Positions 14,201 to 28,800 of a stretch of DNA of 64,000 nt are shown here, piece by piece (within the stretch, counting starts at the first letter, position 1; every line of letters begins with the position of its first letter). This DNA is from Telmatactis stephensoni (Eukaryota; Cnidaria; Anthozoa; Actiniaria; Isophelliidae): the NCBI GenBank assembly GCA_029948255.1, contig JALIZF010001446.1, positions 248,001 through 312,000 of the forward strand, written 5' to 3'. The translations under genes were made by a program, and so were the position numbers. Under the pieces are notes generated by a model. The model saw only the letters and a program-made list of their open reading frames with translations. It did no database searches and was not told the DNA's origin.

Positions 14201-17200
14201 CTGCAAGTTTGGAATGGTAAACTCTGCAGACCGCAAAAACCCAAAATAAGCTAAGGTGCAAGTGGCCCAAAACATAGTATGGTCAAACTGCTGCATCTTC
14301 AAAGCTGCAAATATTGTGAGCATGTGGGAGTCGGTTATAGGTAAACGCTGTGATACTGCAGAGCCCTGAGAACGCTTGATACCTCGAAACACCTGCACAA
14401 GCCTTGGACAATTAACCAATGGGTCAGAGAAGCCCTGTTCAATATGAAGAGACCTGACTGCAGATAAGTAAACTTTAATGGAGCGGTGAGAAATTGTCTG
14501 AGCCAAATGGGTAATAAATAAACACAGAGATTTTTTGTCTGCGGGACAAGGAGAAGGCCGGCCGAGCTGGAGACTGAAGTCCATGAATTTTCGTTGAGCA
14601 GAGGCGTGTGTACGGCGCGTAGAAGGAGCAAGTCCGTTAAGCAAATACTCGTGACATTGACTTTCTAAGAGGGTCCAATCAGCTCTGCTACCAGCCTGGG
14701 CGGAATCTGGGTGGGGAATTGGCGTGCCGAGGGGGCCACTCGCCGGAATTCCTGCCAATTAAAACGAGATAGAGCATCAGCTGTGGAATTTTGTATGCCT
14801 GGAATATGTTCTGCTGAAAAAGAAAAGTTAAAGTGGGCCGCGTCAAGAAGAAGATGCCTCATAAGATGCATGATAGACGGGACTTTGGATGTTCTACAAT
14901 TCAGAATGGAGACCACTGCCTCGTTGTCCGAGCGAAATAGGACATGCTGCCTGAACCATCTGTAGCCCCACACATTGGAGGCCACAACGATTGGGAATAA
15001 TTCCTTGTATGCAATGGACTCAGGTCTCTGTGATTCCGACCAAGTGCCATTAAACCATTCCTCTTTGAAATAGGCTCCATAGCCAATAGCACCAGAAGCA
15101 TCAGAGACCACTTCGATGTTGGCCACAACAGGCACACCTGGATACAACCAGAAGCTAATGCCGTGCCATGGTTCTAGAAACTGGTGCCACCAAGCCAGGT
15201 CCCTGACGAAATTCACAGTTGAGACGAATTGGATGGTCTGGATTACGAAAACAACACAGTAAATCAATCATGCGACGCACAAATGTACGACCTGGCCAGA
15301 CAACTTTAGCAGCATGGTGGAGATGACCAATGAGAGACTGTAATTGGCGTTTGTTGCAAGTGCGAAGGGAGCGCCACCGATAAATAAGGGATTGAAGATT
15401 AGCCAATTTCTCAGCTGGCAAGCGTGCCACTTGATTGACAGAGTCAATTTCGATGCCCAGGACAACCATAGTTGTTGAAGGGCCACAGCATTTGGCAGGG
15501 TGTAGTGGTAAACCAAGCGCATGACAAACTTCCAAGCACTTCTGCAATTTAATGGCACACTGATCAGAATTGGACACATCTGCCATGATAAAATCATCCA
15601 AATAGTGAACCAAATTGGATACTTGATAGTTGTTGCACAAAATCCACTCAACCATTGAGGCTACAGAGTTGAATATGAAGGGGGCAGAGCGAAGACCGAA
15701 CGGTAAGGCCAAATCCACGTAATAGTTGTTCTGCCACTTCATGCCTAAAAGATACCGATCTGCAGGATGTACTGGGATGTTGCGGTATGCTGACTCAACG
15801 TCAAACTTTGCCAACAACGCTCCTGGGCCCAAATCTGCTACCATCTTAACAGTGAGAAGTCATCAGGATTGATCCCATCATTTACGCTACGACCGCGAGG
15901 AGAGGACAAATCAACAATCAATCTCCACTTCCCTGGCTGTGCTCGCTTAGGAATAACCCCAAAGCTGCTAATTTGCAAATTGGGGATTGGGGGAGCCGCA
16001 TATGGACCCGCAACTCTGCCAAGTTGGACTTCATTCTCCAAGTAGGAGTCTATCACTTGTGGGTTGGCCAAAGCCGACTGTTTGTTGTTAGTTGCCGACT
16101 TCAACTTACAATTTGGCACAAAGCCCAGCCGGAATCCATGACGAATGCCTTCCACCACATATGAGACTAGCACCTGGTTGGGATGCCTGGCAAGTTCGTG
16201 AGCAAAGCGATCAGCATAGAGTGGGGAGACTGCTGATGCTGGCGGGAGACCATGCAGACCTGCAACAAAGATAAACACACACAATACACATCCGATATCC
16301 CACCCTTACTAGACTAGTGTCAATGACAAACTCTTGCACTGTACTTAGAATCATTTAATTGAAAAAATGCCATGCAATCACTTATCATAGATGAGTATCA
16401 ACTATCATGCAAAAACAGTAACAATATCACATAACTCTTCCACACTCTTGACAAAACAGCTAGAATACACAAATCTATACCCTAGCATTGCACAACAACA
16501 TAGTTTGCACTACACAGTCAACAGTGTCACTAACGCCTAGCCTTATGCTTAGCACTCGAGGGTTCTGGTGAAGTGCTTTTACGTTTGCGATCTGGAGAAC
16601 GTTTAACACAGTCTATCCCGCGATGTAGCCCCGCGCACGATATGCACTTGTGGGCAAAAAGGCACGTGCTAAAGCGAGAGGAACACTGGCCCCGATTCCA
16701 TGAGCGGCAAATAATGTCGTTCCCCATGGAGCCCTCTGGCTCGCTACCATCGCCTGGAATTGTTCGACGTGCTGATCCCGCAGTATGGAAGCTGTATAGC
16801 TGCGGGTTAATTTCGGACCAGTCGACGAGCTTGCTAGCCGCCGTGTGCTCTCTGAAGGCCTTGTCGTACGTTAACCACGCTTTGTTGCCAAATTGGCGAT
16901 ACGTGCGCAAAATCAGCAACTGGTACAAGGATAGGTCGCGCTGGCGGTGCGGGAAATGCGACGTGATGATCAAAGAATAAATTGAAAAAGCTTCAACCCA
17001 CGTAACCACGTCCTCGATGCGCTTGCGCTGGCGTTTGGGAGTCGACGTGAACACCACGCGGCCATCCAGAAAAAGTTGTGGCTCGTTCTCCATCTCAACC
17101 AGATTGGAAGAGATCAAATCACTAAGGTCTACGTACTTTTCCGGCAACTATCTGGGAAACTAACTTCGCCGGTACGGGAGAGAAGCCGGGACCCACAACA

Positions 17201-20200
17201 AACGGTTGGTTCAGAATGGGCGTTACAGACGATAAACACGACGATAGCGCCGGGACCGTTAAAGCAGAGGCGATCACCGGGCCAGCCGAAATCGTTGACG
17301 AGGTGGACAACGAAGCGCTGGAAGGGGGCACGAACGTGCTAACAAACGACGGCACTGTCCACATACCTGGTGACGATACACCGTTCGGGAGAGTTACCGG
17401 CGACAACGACGACACAGGCTTTATATTTATATTTTCTCTCGTGCGTCTATAACGCCATGGGCACACGGCTTTCTGTTGTCTAATTGATAAACAGTGGATC
17501 CTCTTGGTATGGACACTTTAAAATAATGCAAAACATCTTTATAAATATTACAATCTCTAGTTCCTGCAAAATCTCTTTGTTTAAACAACCTCATCCATAT
17601 CATGGACCCTCTCTATTAGACAGTGGGCAAGGGTCTTATAATTTAAGGTACAGAGAAATATTAATAGAGTTGGGTTTTAAGGCTATATCAAAGTAAGTCC
17701 CACATTTGATGTGTGCAATTTTTTTGCAATTTCTTATTACGTGTGCCCAGGCCATAGGCCAGGAACAAGTTATAAACTGTAAATGTTTTTTCTGTGTTCG
17801 TCTCAAGAAAAGGCCATTCTTGCCCAATCGGTCACGTGATGCACCCCTGATTGGTTAAGAGCGTAAAAAACAGTGCCCCTCATTCATCACCTTTGAGCAA
17901 CTGCGAACGCAAGCCAGGAACTTCAGGAATGCAAGATGGCCAAAAACCAAGAAAATAGCTTACAGAGACAAGCTCTTCCAGCAGTAAAACTATGTACAGT
18001 GGAGCTTTTAACTTGAGATAATTATACCTAGACACTTATAAGAGCTTCAGAATGGGATGTTATTTTGAGCTTGATCTTCAATACTTTGACCAAATACATA
18101 CACTGTGACTGTAAATGGAGTACTTGAAATGGAGCTCTCGCGATAAAGACTGTTTTCTTTGAGCTAGAAATCTACGAATTTCTCACCCTACATGTTGCTA
18201 AACAAACACATATAGAGGCAAGTGGATTATATTTCTCATTCAAGCATTCAAGAGATCTTGCAAGGTTTTTATATTAATTTTTAATATCGAAATTCTGGAC
18301 TAGATCATTTATGTTTAAATTCCATGGCATGCTGGGCTGGCAGTGTACTGAAATCTGCGCTTTTTAAAGCGTGATTTTGAATAACTTTTTATAGTCAAGT
18401 CGAATCAACTTAAAATTTCACATGTGAATAATACTCACCAAAAGGAAAATTTTGTTCTTTTCACTTTCACAAATGTTACAATTTTTGGCAGGAAAATGAC
18501 GTCATCAATTTAGAGGGAAATTGAAAACGAGGGTTATGCAAAATTTTAATAGGCGCATTTGAAAGAACTCGTTGAGATACATTCAAAACCGAAGAGATAA
18601 CTGATGAAGCCCTAAGTTGCACTCTAGAGATATAATTTTTTGAAAATTGCATTTTTTGGTAAAATAGCTACAAAATTCTAAACTTTATCATATCTTTGGA
18701 TTAAATTTGACTTTGACTGTTATCTCTTTGGTTTTGAACGTATCTCAATGAGATCTTTCAAATGCGCCTATTAAAATTTTGCATAACCCTCATTTCCAAT
18801 TTCCCTCTAAAATGATGACGTCATTTTCCCGCCAAAAATCGTAACATTTGTGAAAGTGAAATGAACAAAATTATTTTTCCATTGGGTGAGTACTCTTCAC
18901 ATGTGAAATTTGAAGTTGATTGGACTTGACTATAAAAAGTTATTCAAAATCACGCTTAAAAGCGCCGATTTCAGTACAATGCCAGCCCAGTGTGGAACTA
19001 TTGGAGTTCAATTTGACCTGTTGCATTTGGTCACGTAATGTCTTTTATTCATATATACCTTCATTGTATTTCAAAAAAGGTTGTCGTACGAGAGGTCTCA
19101 AGCATACGCGACTAGACTGAAAAGGAGTATGGGTAGTTGCAAAATTTCCCTCTCTTTTTAGCATTGGTCTCGATTTTTGCATTAGCAAATGAAGTTTTTT
19201 GATGTATTAGGTCTACTCATGACAAGCTGAAGTTGAATTATGGTGTGGATATTTGTGTGATTTTATAGCTTTAGTAATGTTTACCCATGCATGCTTCCTT
19301 TCGGGTGAATCACGTAGGCTTTTGCCGACAACGTTTGTTGAAATAGGTGTATAAAACATCTGGAACATGAACACAAAAATACACGATTTGTTATTGTGTC
19401 AAAAATGCCATTGTAGAAGTCTTTACAGCAAACAATTGAGATATATAGTGAAATAAAAAGTTGAATAAACTGGTATATTCGCAAGTAATATTTTGCATGT
19501 GAGATATATAATACCCATGATAATATAGAAGGCCAAAGGCCATACTAGTAGCTGCTGAGAGACAAATTGACAGTGATTAGATAATTTGATTCGGCATCAC
19601 CCAGTAGTCAACAATAACAAGCTCCTATTTTTCAAGTTGCTGGGCTTACAAAAGTTTAATTTCTTTAGTTTAAGTTAGCTGATTCAAAAAAGGTCTTTAC
19701 TACTGCACCTTGTTCAACTAAAGGCTACCAGTGTACGCTTCGAGGAGCGTCTTGTTAAAAAGTTTATTGACGACAACATGTCACTCGCTCTTACTCTAGT
19801 GGCAGCAATCTAAATATCCATTTTAAGCCGATATTGGGCTCCCTGTCACATGGGCACGAGTGAACGCATGAGTGCATCTAGTTAGTTTATAGTTTAAAGC
19901 AATGGGAATGCATAAATTAAAACATATGACTACAGTTTACTGCACATTTATAACAAAAATATATAATAATATGATGTCTTTTGTAATACTTGTCACGATA
20001 CCAACTATTTAATAAGTTATTCTCACAATGGAATTCAGAGGAATTTTTGCATAAATCATGTCGTTGATGTCTTAATTAGATAACAGAAAATTTGTAAACT
20101 CAGAAGTTAAAGTCTGATGAAGCATTCACACATGGACCTTCTGTTTAGCTGATGGTCAATTTGGTGATCAATGCATTTGAGGAGTAAAAAAGAAACGTAC

Positions 20201-23200
20201 ATGTATACATTTGCTTAATATCCTAATACATGTAATATTCTGAGCTGTACTGTACCTAGTCTACAACAGGCCTCTGAATGACAAAATAAATGCATTTAAA
20301 CACCATGGACAAAGCAATGTCTGTTACTTACTCGTGAAAGTCGTAGGAGGAGGTGCAGTGGTGGGTACTGAAAAACCAATAACACAGAAATTTAGTGATA
20401 CTATCAAGCGACCATACAGTAATACCATAATACTAATCAATGTTCACAGCAACTAAGGCTAATTTTGGTATTTTTCGCCATTTTGCGCACAAGGTTCTCA
20501 AACAATAGAATTTAATTTTTTGATGTGGGCGTGGACAGGACCGTTTACTTTTGGCATTTAAATTCTATTGTTTAATCAACCTTTAGACATTGGATCCTAG
20601 ACAAGAGCCATCTCACTCGTACAGTAAGGACTTAATTTGTTCGAAACATAAGAGAGGATGTAGAAGTAACATATGTGCAGGGCGCATAAACTGACATGCT
20701 TGACTTGTTGGTTTAGGGAGGGCTTCAGCCAGTTGATATGTAGCACCTCCTTTTTCCTTAAACTAAATTTGGTATAGGCTTGGTCAAGGTACAAAGTCTA
20801 TTATAATTCAGGCCTAAAAATTCTTGTTGCTTGTACATAAACCTAAAAAACTTGATTCATGCAAATGCTCTATCAATGCATATTTGAAAAACACAGGAGT
20901 TCTTGACTGTCAAATTTCAAATTAGCCCATTCAAGTTACTTTTGGCCTGTTGTCAATCATGCACATGTACAGTAACATAATTTAACAATGTACGAGTAAG
21001 TAACACAGGAAGCCCAAATGCACATATGCCTGTCATTTGCAATCATACATGTAGGTCCCTGTCCTTGAAATCTTGAAAAGTACAGGGAATCTTTCAGTGA
21101 AACTTTGGGTGTTTTTTACATCTTAATCACGTATCTACTACCTACAGCTGTACTAGGTAGAAATCTTAGTAAGATCTTGTAAGATGTTATAAAAATCTGA
21201 CAAGATTTGATTGCTTATTAAGATTTTATGTAAGATTCTCAATATTATTAAGATCTTACTGAGATCTTACATCTCATAATACATGCATCTTACAAGATTT
21301 TTTTGACACTCTCAAGATTCAAGATTTAAGTAAGATCTTAATTTGATCTTACAAGATTATTTAAATAATCTTGTAAGATCAATTTATAAGGTCTTAAAAA
21401 AGAAAACATTTAAATTAGAGTTTTGACAAGATCTTACAGAAATCTTATAAAGATCTCAATTCCATAACTCAAACTGACCAAGATCTAATGTGATACTCGT
21501 ACTGTGTAGACTTCGACACACAAAATAAAGGTTTCTTCATTCACAGAGTCCAAAAGGAAAATAACTTTTGACAATTTTCAAAACTCCAACACTACCTTAG
21601 CTTACAGAATATACATGTACATGTAAGATTATGTAAAATAGATTCCAGTCCTCTCCCGATCAAGGGCAGTTTGGAGTATGGAAACAAGCACTTATAACCT
21701 TATGCCAGACCCTCGTTCTTCGCCTGCAGGCCGAAAGTAACGCAGGCTCTGGGTATGAGGTTGGCCTGACTTTAATCACGTTGAGCATACGCATGCGCAG
21801 TAGCATATTTGCATATTTCGACCCCTCAATATAACTTGTGATTTGCAATCCATGAGTTAAAAATAGACCTCTATGAGGCCATGTGGTTACTGGCCCCAAA
21901 TCCAAATATAGATATAGACACATTTGAAGGCCTGTCCCTGGTTGGGGGTGGGGGTGGGGGTAGGGGTCTACTTCGATTAGTGCACACACACACACCGACT
22001 TTGTCCTAGTGCCCTTGGTAAAAAAATGAAAAACTGAAGTACTATATAAAATGTAACAGAACCATTGAGAAATATAAATCATGTTCAACCTGCCTTCGCA
22101 TCTTTAACTAGTAAATGTACATTGTAAACACGGCCAGAAAACAAAATTTCGATCAAACATGTAAGTTCTGTTCAGAAATTGCCTCAACCAAATCAACAAT
22201 AAACCACACTTCAAGATAATCTTGAATTTTACGAGGTCAAAAACAAGACGATGTTTGGCATTTGGTTTTAGTATTACAATGTAAATGATGGTGGTTAGCC
22301 AAGTAGAATTCTTATCAATTGAAAGTAAAACTAAATTTTTAGTCTTTCCAAAGTCTCACAAGAATCAATTATATAAAGGTGTGCCCAATTACATCAAATA
22401 AAGAAAATTATATATAGTTACAGACTTTACATTAGTATTTTACGTGAAAATACTTAATATTATTCATGGTACGGTTCTGAAATGGTCTGAAATGTTGGTG
22501 TCCTGTGGATCAATACGCTACAGTTTGAGTTCTATGACTGTGACATAACAACTCTTGCTGAATAAAACATCTTGTGTATCAAATTATTTCGCTTTCAGTT
22601 AAAAAATTATCTCAAAACACAGTTTTCTAAACCATATTTTAGAATAAAATCGATTGGACAAGAAATAAAATTTTAATTCAAAGTTTTGGCACCTATGCAA
22701 ACAAAGATTTGTCTATTACAAATCGAAAACCTTCGAACCTTTAGACACGACTTTGTCCTACTGCCCTTGTAAGTTCATTTAAATTTCTACATAAGCAAAA
22801 TGAAAACTGAAGCGCCTTTGGACATATGGAAAAGGCGCTATAGAAATTATATTATATTATATTATTATTATAATACTATATGAAGTACTAAATGTAACAG
22901 AACCATTGAGAAATATAAATAATGAGGTTCAACTTATCTTCGCATCTCAAATTACTATGCACATTATAAACGCAGTTGGAAAACAAAATTTCAATCAAAC
23001 TTGTAATCTTTCTAAAACTCACAGCAATCAATTAAAGCTCTGCCTGATTACATCAAGTAAAGAAAATATACCTCTATGAGGCCATGTGGTTACTGGCCCC
23101 AAATCCAAATATAGATATAGACACATTTCAAGGCCTGTCCCTGGTTGGGGGTGGGGGTAGGGGTCTACTTCGATTAGTGCACACACACACACCGACTTTG

Positions 23201-25789
23201 TCCTAGTGCCCTTGGTAGGTTTATTTAAATTTCTACATAAGCAAAATGAAAAACTGAAAGTACTATATAAAATGTAACAGAACTATTGAGAAATATAAAT
23301 CATGTTCTACCTGCCTTCGCATCTTTAACTAGTAAATGTACATTGTAAACACGGCCGGAAAACAAAATTGCGATCAAATATGTAAGTTCTGTTGAGAAAT
23401 TGCCTCAACCAAATCAACAATAAACCACACTTCAAGATAATCTTGAATTTTACGAGGTCAAAAACAAGACGACGCTTGGCATTTTTAGTATTATAATATC
23501 AATGGTGGCCCAGAGCCAAGTAGAATTCTTATCATATTAAAGTAAAAATGTATTTTTAGTCTTTCCAAAGTCTCACAAGAATCAATTAAAGCTGTGCCTG
23601 ATTACATCAAATAAAGAAAATTCTATACAGTTACAGCAATACGCTACAGTTTGAGTTATGTGACATAACAACTCTTGACCGCCGAATAGAACATCTTGTA
23701 CATCAAATTATTTCGCTTTCGGCTCAAAAATCATCTCCAAACACAGTTTTTGCTGGGAGCGAAGCGAGCAGCAAAACTATTCTTGGTGTGGGAATTCCTG
23801 TGCGATTTATGACGTCACCTTAATATTGATCCACGAACTCGATTTTTATGTACGGTGGTATGTTCATGGCGAACCTTGACGTCACAGGGATGAATTGGGA
23901 TTCCTGTACCATTCCATTCGAGAGGTTTTATGTTTCTCGAAGTATACATGAGGGTTACAAAATGCTAAGTGTATTATAATGCACATTATAAACGCCTACG
24001 ACCCAAAGCCATTGATCTATAGTAAAATATCGCCCCGTGTTTCCGTGCTTCAGTTTCCTATTTCATTCCGAACGGCTACGTCAATACTACGTTTATCGAG
24101 AATTGATCAAACGTTTCCCCTACAGATATATTTCTGGACTAAACTGCACGGTTTGGTCTCAAACCGTATATTTATAACCACAAACCCTATATTTGATTAT
24201 TAATAGTCGCCTTAAATGCTCTCAGGCTGGCGCACGTAGTTCGCGTATCTTTCGGCTTGACACTTCGCCTCTCCTTCGGAGATTTCCGAATTTCACCCGA
24301 AGCTTGCCCGAATTTCACTCACTCACTCATGCAACCGATGGCATAGTGTGTTACTGGCATAAAACCAGTGACCACAAAAAAGGACCCAAAGCCAAATCTA
24401 AACTAAAATATCACCCCATGTTTCCGTGCTTAAGGTATCAGGGTACCCCTAGCGACCGGTGTGCGTTCAACTCTATATTGCACCAAAACTTTTAGTCTAA
24501 ACCCCATTAAAGTATACATTTTTAGAAAGCTGAATAAATGTAGAAACTATTTCTATTATTTTTATAGTAAAATAAGTTTTTCCTTTTAGGTTAGAGCGAA
24601 TTATTCAAATTTTCACCGAGGTGTCTTCGCAAAGTTCCCGGTCAATTAATATTGATCCGAAAACAATGTTTACTATCTTTCTGAGATCATGAGATATCAC
24701 TTGTCAAAAGTGTGTCTCCGATTTTTGATTAGTTGCCCTGTTGTTCTGTTATACGTTCCTAAAGTTACAACACCACTAAAATAGCTGTATCCGATACAAA
24801 ACAGACGATAACTTTGGAATGGAGCAAAAAATCGAAAATCGGAGACACACTTTTGAAGAACAACTATCGAAGATGACCTCTGCCAAATTTCATATGAATC
24901 CATCAAATTCCCTTTGACCGGGAACTCAAAATGCACTGCTAATTGAACGTAAATTCACTTCCGAGAAAAACGAGAAAATGTTTTTGGAGCCAAAAAGCGG
25001 GTTTGTTGATACAAGGGGATTGTAACACCTTATAATCTTGCCCGATGACAACTGAAGTAAAAGGGAACCAAGATCTTGTTATGTTTCCTGCACAAATGGC
25101 GGGAATTAAGTCAAGGCAATTTGATCCAATTGAACTTCAGCTCTTGTTAAATAATCTTTTTACAAAGGTTTTGATAGTTATAGGCAAATATATTCTTCAC
25201 GGACTTGATGACAATTGACAAGTGATGTCAACAGATAATTAGCAGAGATTAAGCCGGAAAAAAGTTTTATCTTTACATGTATATTATAATATACACTGTA
25301 ACTCGCTATTAAACATCACTAGTGAAATAATTTTTTCACTAAATTGTAGCTAATTGTACTGTATTCTATCAGAAAATGATTGTAACAAAGTAAACATTGA
25401 CCCTTTTGAGAAACTTTGGGGTACCCTATTTCATTCCGAACGACTTAGTCAATAATACGTTTATCGAAAATTAATCAAACGTTTCCCTTACAGATATATT
25501 TATTCAACTAAACTGAACAATTTGGTCTGAAGAGATATATTTTATAACCACAAAGCCTATATTTGATTATTAATAATTGACTTAAACACCCTCGGACGGG
25601 CGCACGAAGTTTGCATATCTTTCGGCTTGACAATTCGGCTCTACTTCGGAGATTTCCAAATTACACGTGGACGCACGCACCCAGGCCATGACATAGCACG
25701 TGTTTAACCACAAAAATGTTGTTTTAATCTGTATTTCAGGTAATTATTATTTCACTGATATCTGTCTTTTCAAAAACATAAAATAAAAC

Positions 25790-25820
<31 letters not shown>

Positions 25821-28800
25821 CAAAACAAAACAAAACAAAACAAAACAAAACAAAACAAAACAAAACAAAACAAAACAAAACAAAACAAAACAAAACAAAA
25901 CAAAACAAAACAAAACAAAACAGGAAACACTATATTTACATCATCACTCCACAGGAAGCCCAACAAATGTTTTAGTGAAATAACTGATTTTAAAAAATCC
26001 TGTTTTGGAATAATAATCAATAATCTATAATACTACAGACTTCACAACTTTGTTTTTGATTATTTTCTACTTAAAAGAAGTTAACCCTTGAAGAATACAC
26101 CATAAGTCTTTTTATAACTGTTATCTCATGATTTGTACATTGTATATTTCTTTTCCATTCACTTCCAGTGGCACAATTTTTCACTCAAAACTTGTAGATA
26201 GGCATCCATTGAATGCTGATTACCTCAAAAATGAGTGCAGGAACCCCCTTTTTTCCTTTTGGTTTTGGAATCAGCATTAAATTTCTCTCCAAATTAAATT
26301 ATGGTTTAAACAATTTCTCATTCATATTTTTTTCCCAATAGAAGCCAGTCACCTTAAGGCATTTGCTTTGGTTTGTGTATACTCTAACCCTTTGGTCTCC
26401 TGTGAATTGAATGGGCTTGTAAGCTTAAGGTAATTCCGTAGAAATAAAACTACAAATGGAATTCTCATAAAACTTCACACAGTGATAATTTTTGAGTTGC
26501 TTATCCCAAAAATGAAATAAAAAATGGGGATCACCCTACCCGTTTTTGCGCTAGATTGCTTTAAAGTAAACCATATTTTGTGTCTTGAGGGCTCAAGATT
26601 CGAAGATCAAAATTGCGTCAAAAATAATTTATTTCTTAAATCTGGGCATTGCTAGCTGACTAATATGAGCTCATTTTCTCTCTTTGGGCAATAGCCTAGT
26701 ATTATGATGCAATAAATTGATGTAAAAATGCGTTTGCTACAGAAGAAGGTAAAATTGGTTGATAATACATGCCCTTGAAGCAGCGTGAAAGCACCTTCCG
26801 ACCGCACGTTTTATAAAATATCTAAAAAACTGGAAATGGAATCTTGACCATAATTATAATATGATAGAGAACCTTATTACCGATGATTTGCAAAAATAAA
26901 AAGAATGAGTGCCCGTGCTCGTTTCCGCGCTATGACGCGCTAAAGTGTGAAACAAGACGTCGTAAACAGCCTGTGACCGAAGAGGACTGAGGCGAGTAAC
27001 CACTAAAGCGCCTCTTAGAGCGTGTCAACTGTTCAAAACTTCATAAGACTAAAGCTTGCATCATTTTAAGTCAAATATATGTCTTTTACAATCAAACAAA
27101 TCAAAATAGGCTAACTATGCTTAGCCTGTGTGCAGCCGTTTATTTACCCGTAATAAACGTCTGCGAAACAACGCCAGAAATCCTGTTCTCTGTGACACGA
27201 AATAAGAAGCGATTTCTTATTGGCTCTCGCACAGATCAATTCTTACATGAACTCTGATTGGTCGACGGCTCGTTCTAATCTCTTCCGGTTGAGATGTCAA
27301 CGGTTTAGTTTTCAATATGGCGTCGTTATTGTCTAAGTCTTTCAGCAAGGAGCGTGCTGATCAGTGATAGCTATACCTGGAATGCCAAGATTTTGAAGCT
27401 TTTCTACTTGGTCCGTCATCAACACTTTTAGAGGCTAGTTTACAACCATAACACTTGAGCCTCGTGGTTTCTCAAAGAGAATATCTGCTACGATTGGCAG
27501 GCATTGAAAAATTAATGATTTTCCATACCCGGTGGGTAGATTTACAAAGACATTTCCCTTCTCAATGAACATACGAAGACTTTCTTTTTGATCATCTAGC
27601 AAGCTTTCAATTTTGAATTGAGTTTCAACTGCTTTAAACGCACTTTTCTATCGCTCCTTGCTGAAAGACTTTGACAATAACGACGCCATATTGAAAACTA
27701 AACCGTGGACATCTCAACCGGAAAAGATTAGAACGAGCCGTCGACCAATCAGAGTTCATGTAAGAATTGATCTGTGCGAGAGCCAATAAGAAATCGCTTC
27801 TTATTTCGTGTCACAGAGAACAGGATTTCTGGCGTTGTTTCGCAGACGTTTATTACGGGTAAATAAACGGCTGCACGCAGGCTAACTATGCTATGCGCAG
27901 TAGAGATGCGCACTGCAAAACTACGGAATTACCTTAATGACCTATCTTACCAGGTGAACGGTGAACACGGCGTGCAAAGCATTATTGGACAAAATGACCG
28001 GCCCTGGTCCCCAGGTCCCTTGATGAACAAGCAAAATATCAGAAAAAATATTTCTGAAAGCTTTTAATCACATAAATTAGCAAAAGAGTTTGAAAGAAGT
28101 CTCCCTTTAATTTTTTGACTGTTCCTGTCGCTTTGCCATCGTTTTATCAGCGATCAAAACTGTGTTACGCAATACCGTCACGATATGTTGAAGGAGCAAG
28201 AACTTATCATTCTGCGAAAATATTTCACTCCTAAAGTTAATGAGCGAATATATGTTTATGCATTTAAGAAAGATTTAGCCTAAAATATGAAAATAAGCTG
28301 TTGGTATCGTCATTTTAACGCTCAATGCCAAATAAAACGTTTATCATAAAAACTTACAAACATTTGTACAACAATAACTTACACGTTAGACTCAGGAAGA
28401 AGACTAAATTTACAGTTGTTCACCACATATCTTTATTGAAAACAATTTATTATAAACTCCAGTTGCAAAATGGCGGATTCTCATACTCGTCGACCGTGAA
28501 GTAAGTAGCCTGGGGACGAGGGCCGTTCGCAAAAATACTGAACGCACTCTGATTGGTTGAAAATAAAATCTCCGTTCACCTGGTACAGTATATTTTAATA
28601 TTCAGATTCACTGTCAAATTTCATAATTGACTTTAATTGTAGCGGTTCATACATGTAACTCTCAGAAATAGAAAGCAAAAATCTCAAAAACCTTATTTCA
28701 TTGATGACAAGTAATTAATCCTTGCAGGAATAAGAAATTAACTATCAGCAATTTTCCCTAACATCTGACACATCCGATATTAGCAAAGTGTGGGCACGAA

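Larger units (their letters stand above)
12885..17528 (-). mobile_element. DIRS-type tyrosine-recombinase retrotransposon, degenerate
   Basis: On the minus strand the order is gag-like frame, reverse transcriptase with RNase H, and tyrosine recombinase overlapping the RNase H end. That is the DIRS order; there is no integrase and no LTR. Two pairs of direct repeats mark it. Repeat A lies at 12885-12988 and 17426-17528. Repeat B (101 bases) lies at 12989-13089 and 13525-13625. A and B adjoin at the low-coordinate end, and B ends three bases from the recombinase stop. Split direct repeats are typical of some DIRS groups (PAT, Ngaro), but the order here (A, genes, B, spacer, B, A on the minus strand) is not their textbook order. 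At least three frameshifts make this copy non-functional. Confidence 0.75.
26429..27933. mobile_element. TTAA-flanked DNA element (Kolobok- or piggyBac-type ends), non-autonomous
   Basis: The left end GGTAATTCCGTAG is preceded by TTAA (26425-26428). The right end CTACGGAATTACC is followed by TTAA (27934-27937). Thirteen-base perfect inverted ends and a TTAA duplication are features of Kolobok and piggyBac families. No transposase is encoded in its 1505 bases. It carries a nested foldback element. Confidence 0.75.

Noticed and set aside
21660..22088. 142-aa minus-strand protein with a PHPHPHPQPG stretch
   Set aside because: It overlaps the GT/GGGGGT-rich part of a local duplication. The second copy of the duplication does not preserve the frame.
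25736..26020. Protein of repeating Phe-Val-Leu-Phe-Cys
   Set aside because: It is a translation of the AAAAC microsatellite.
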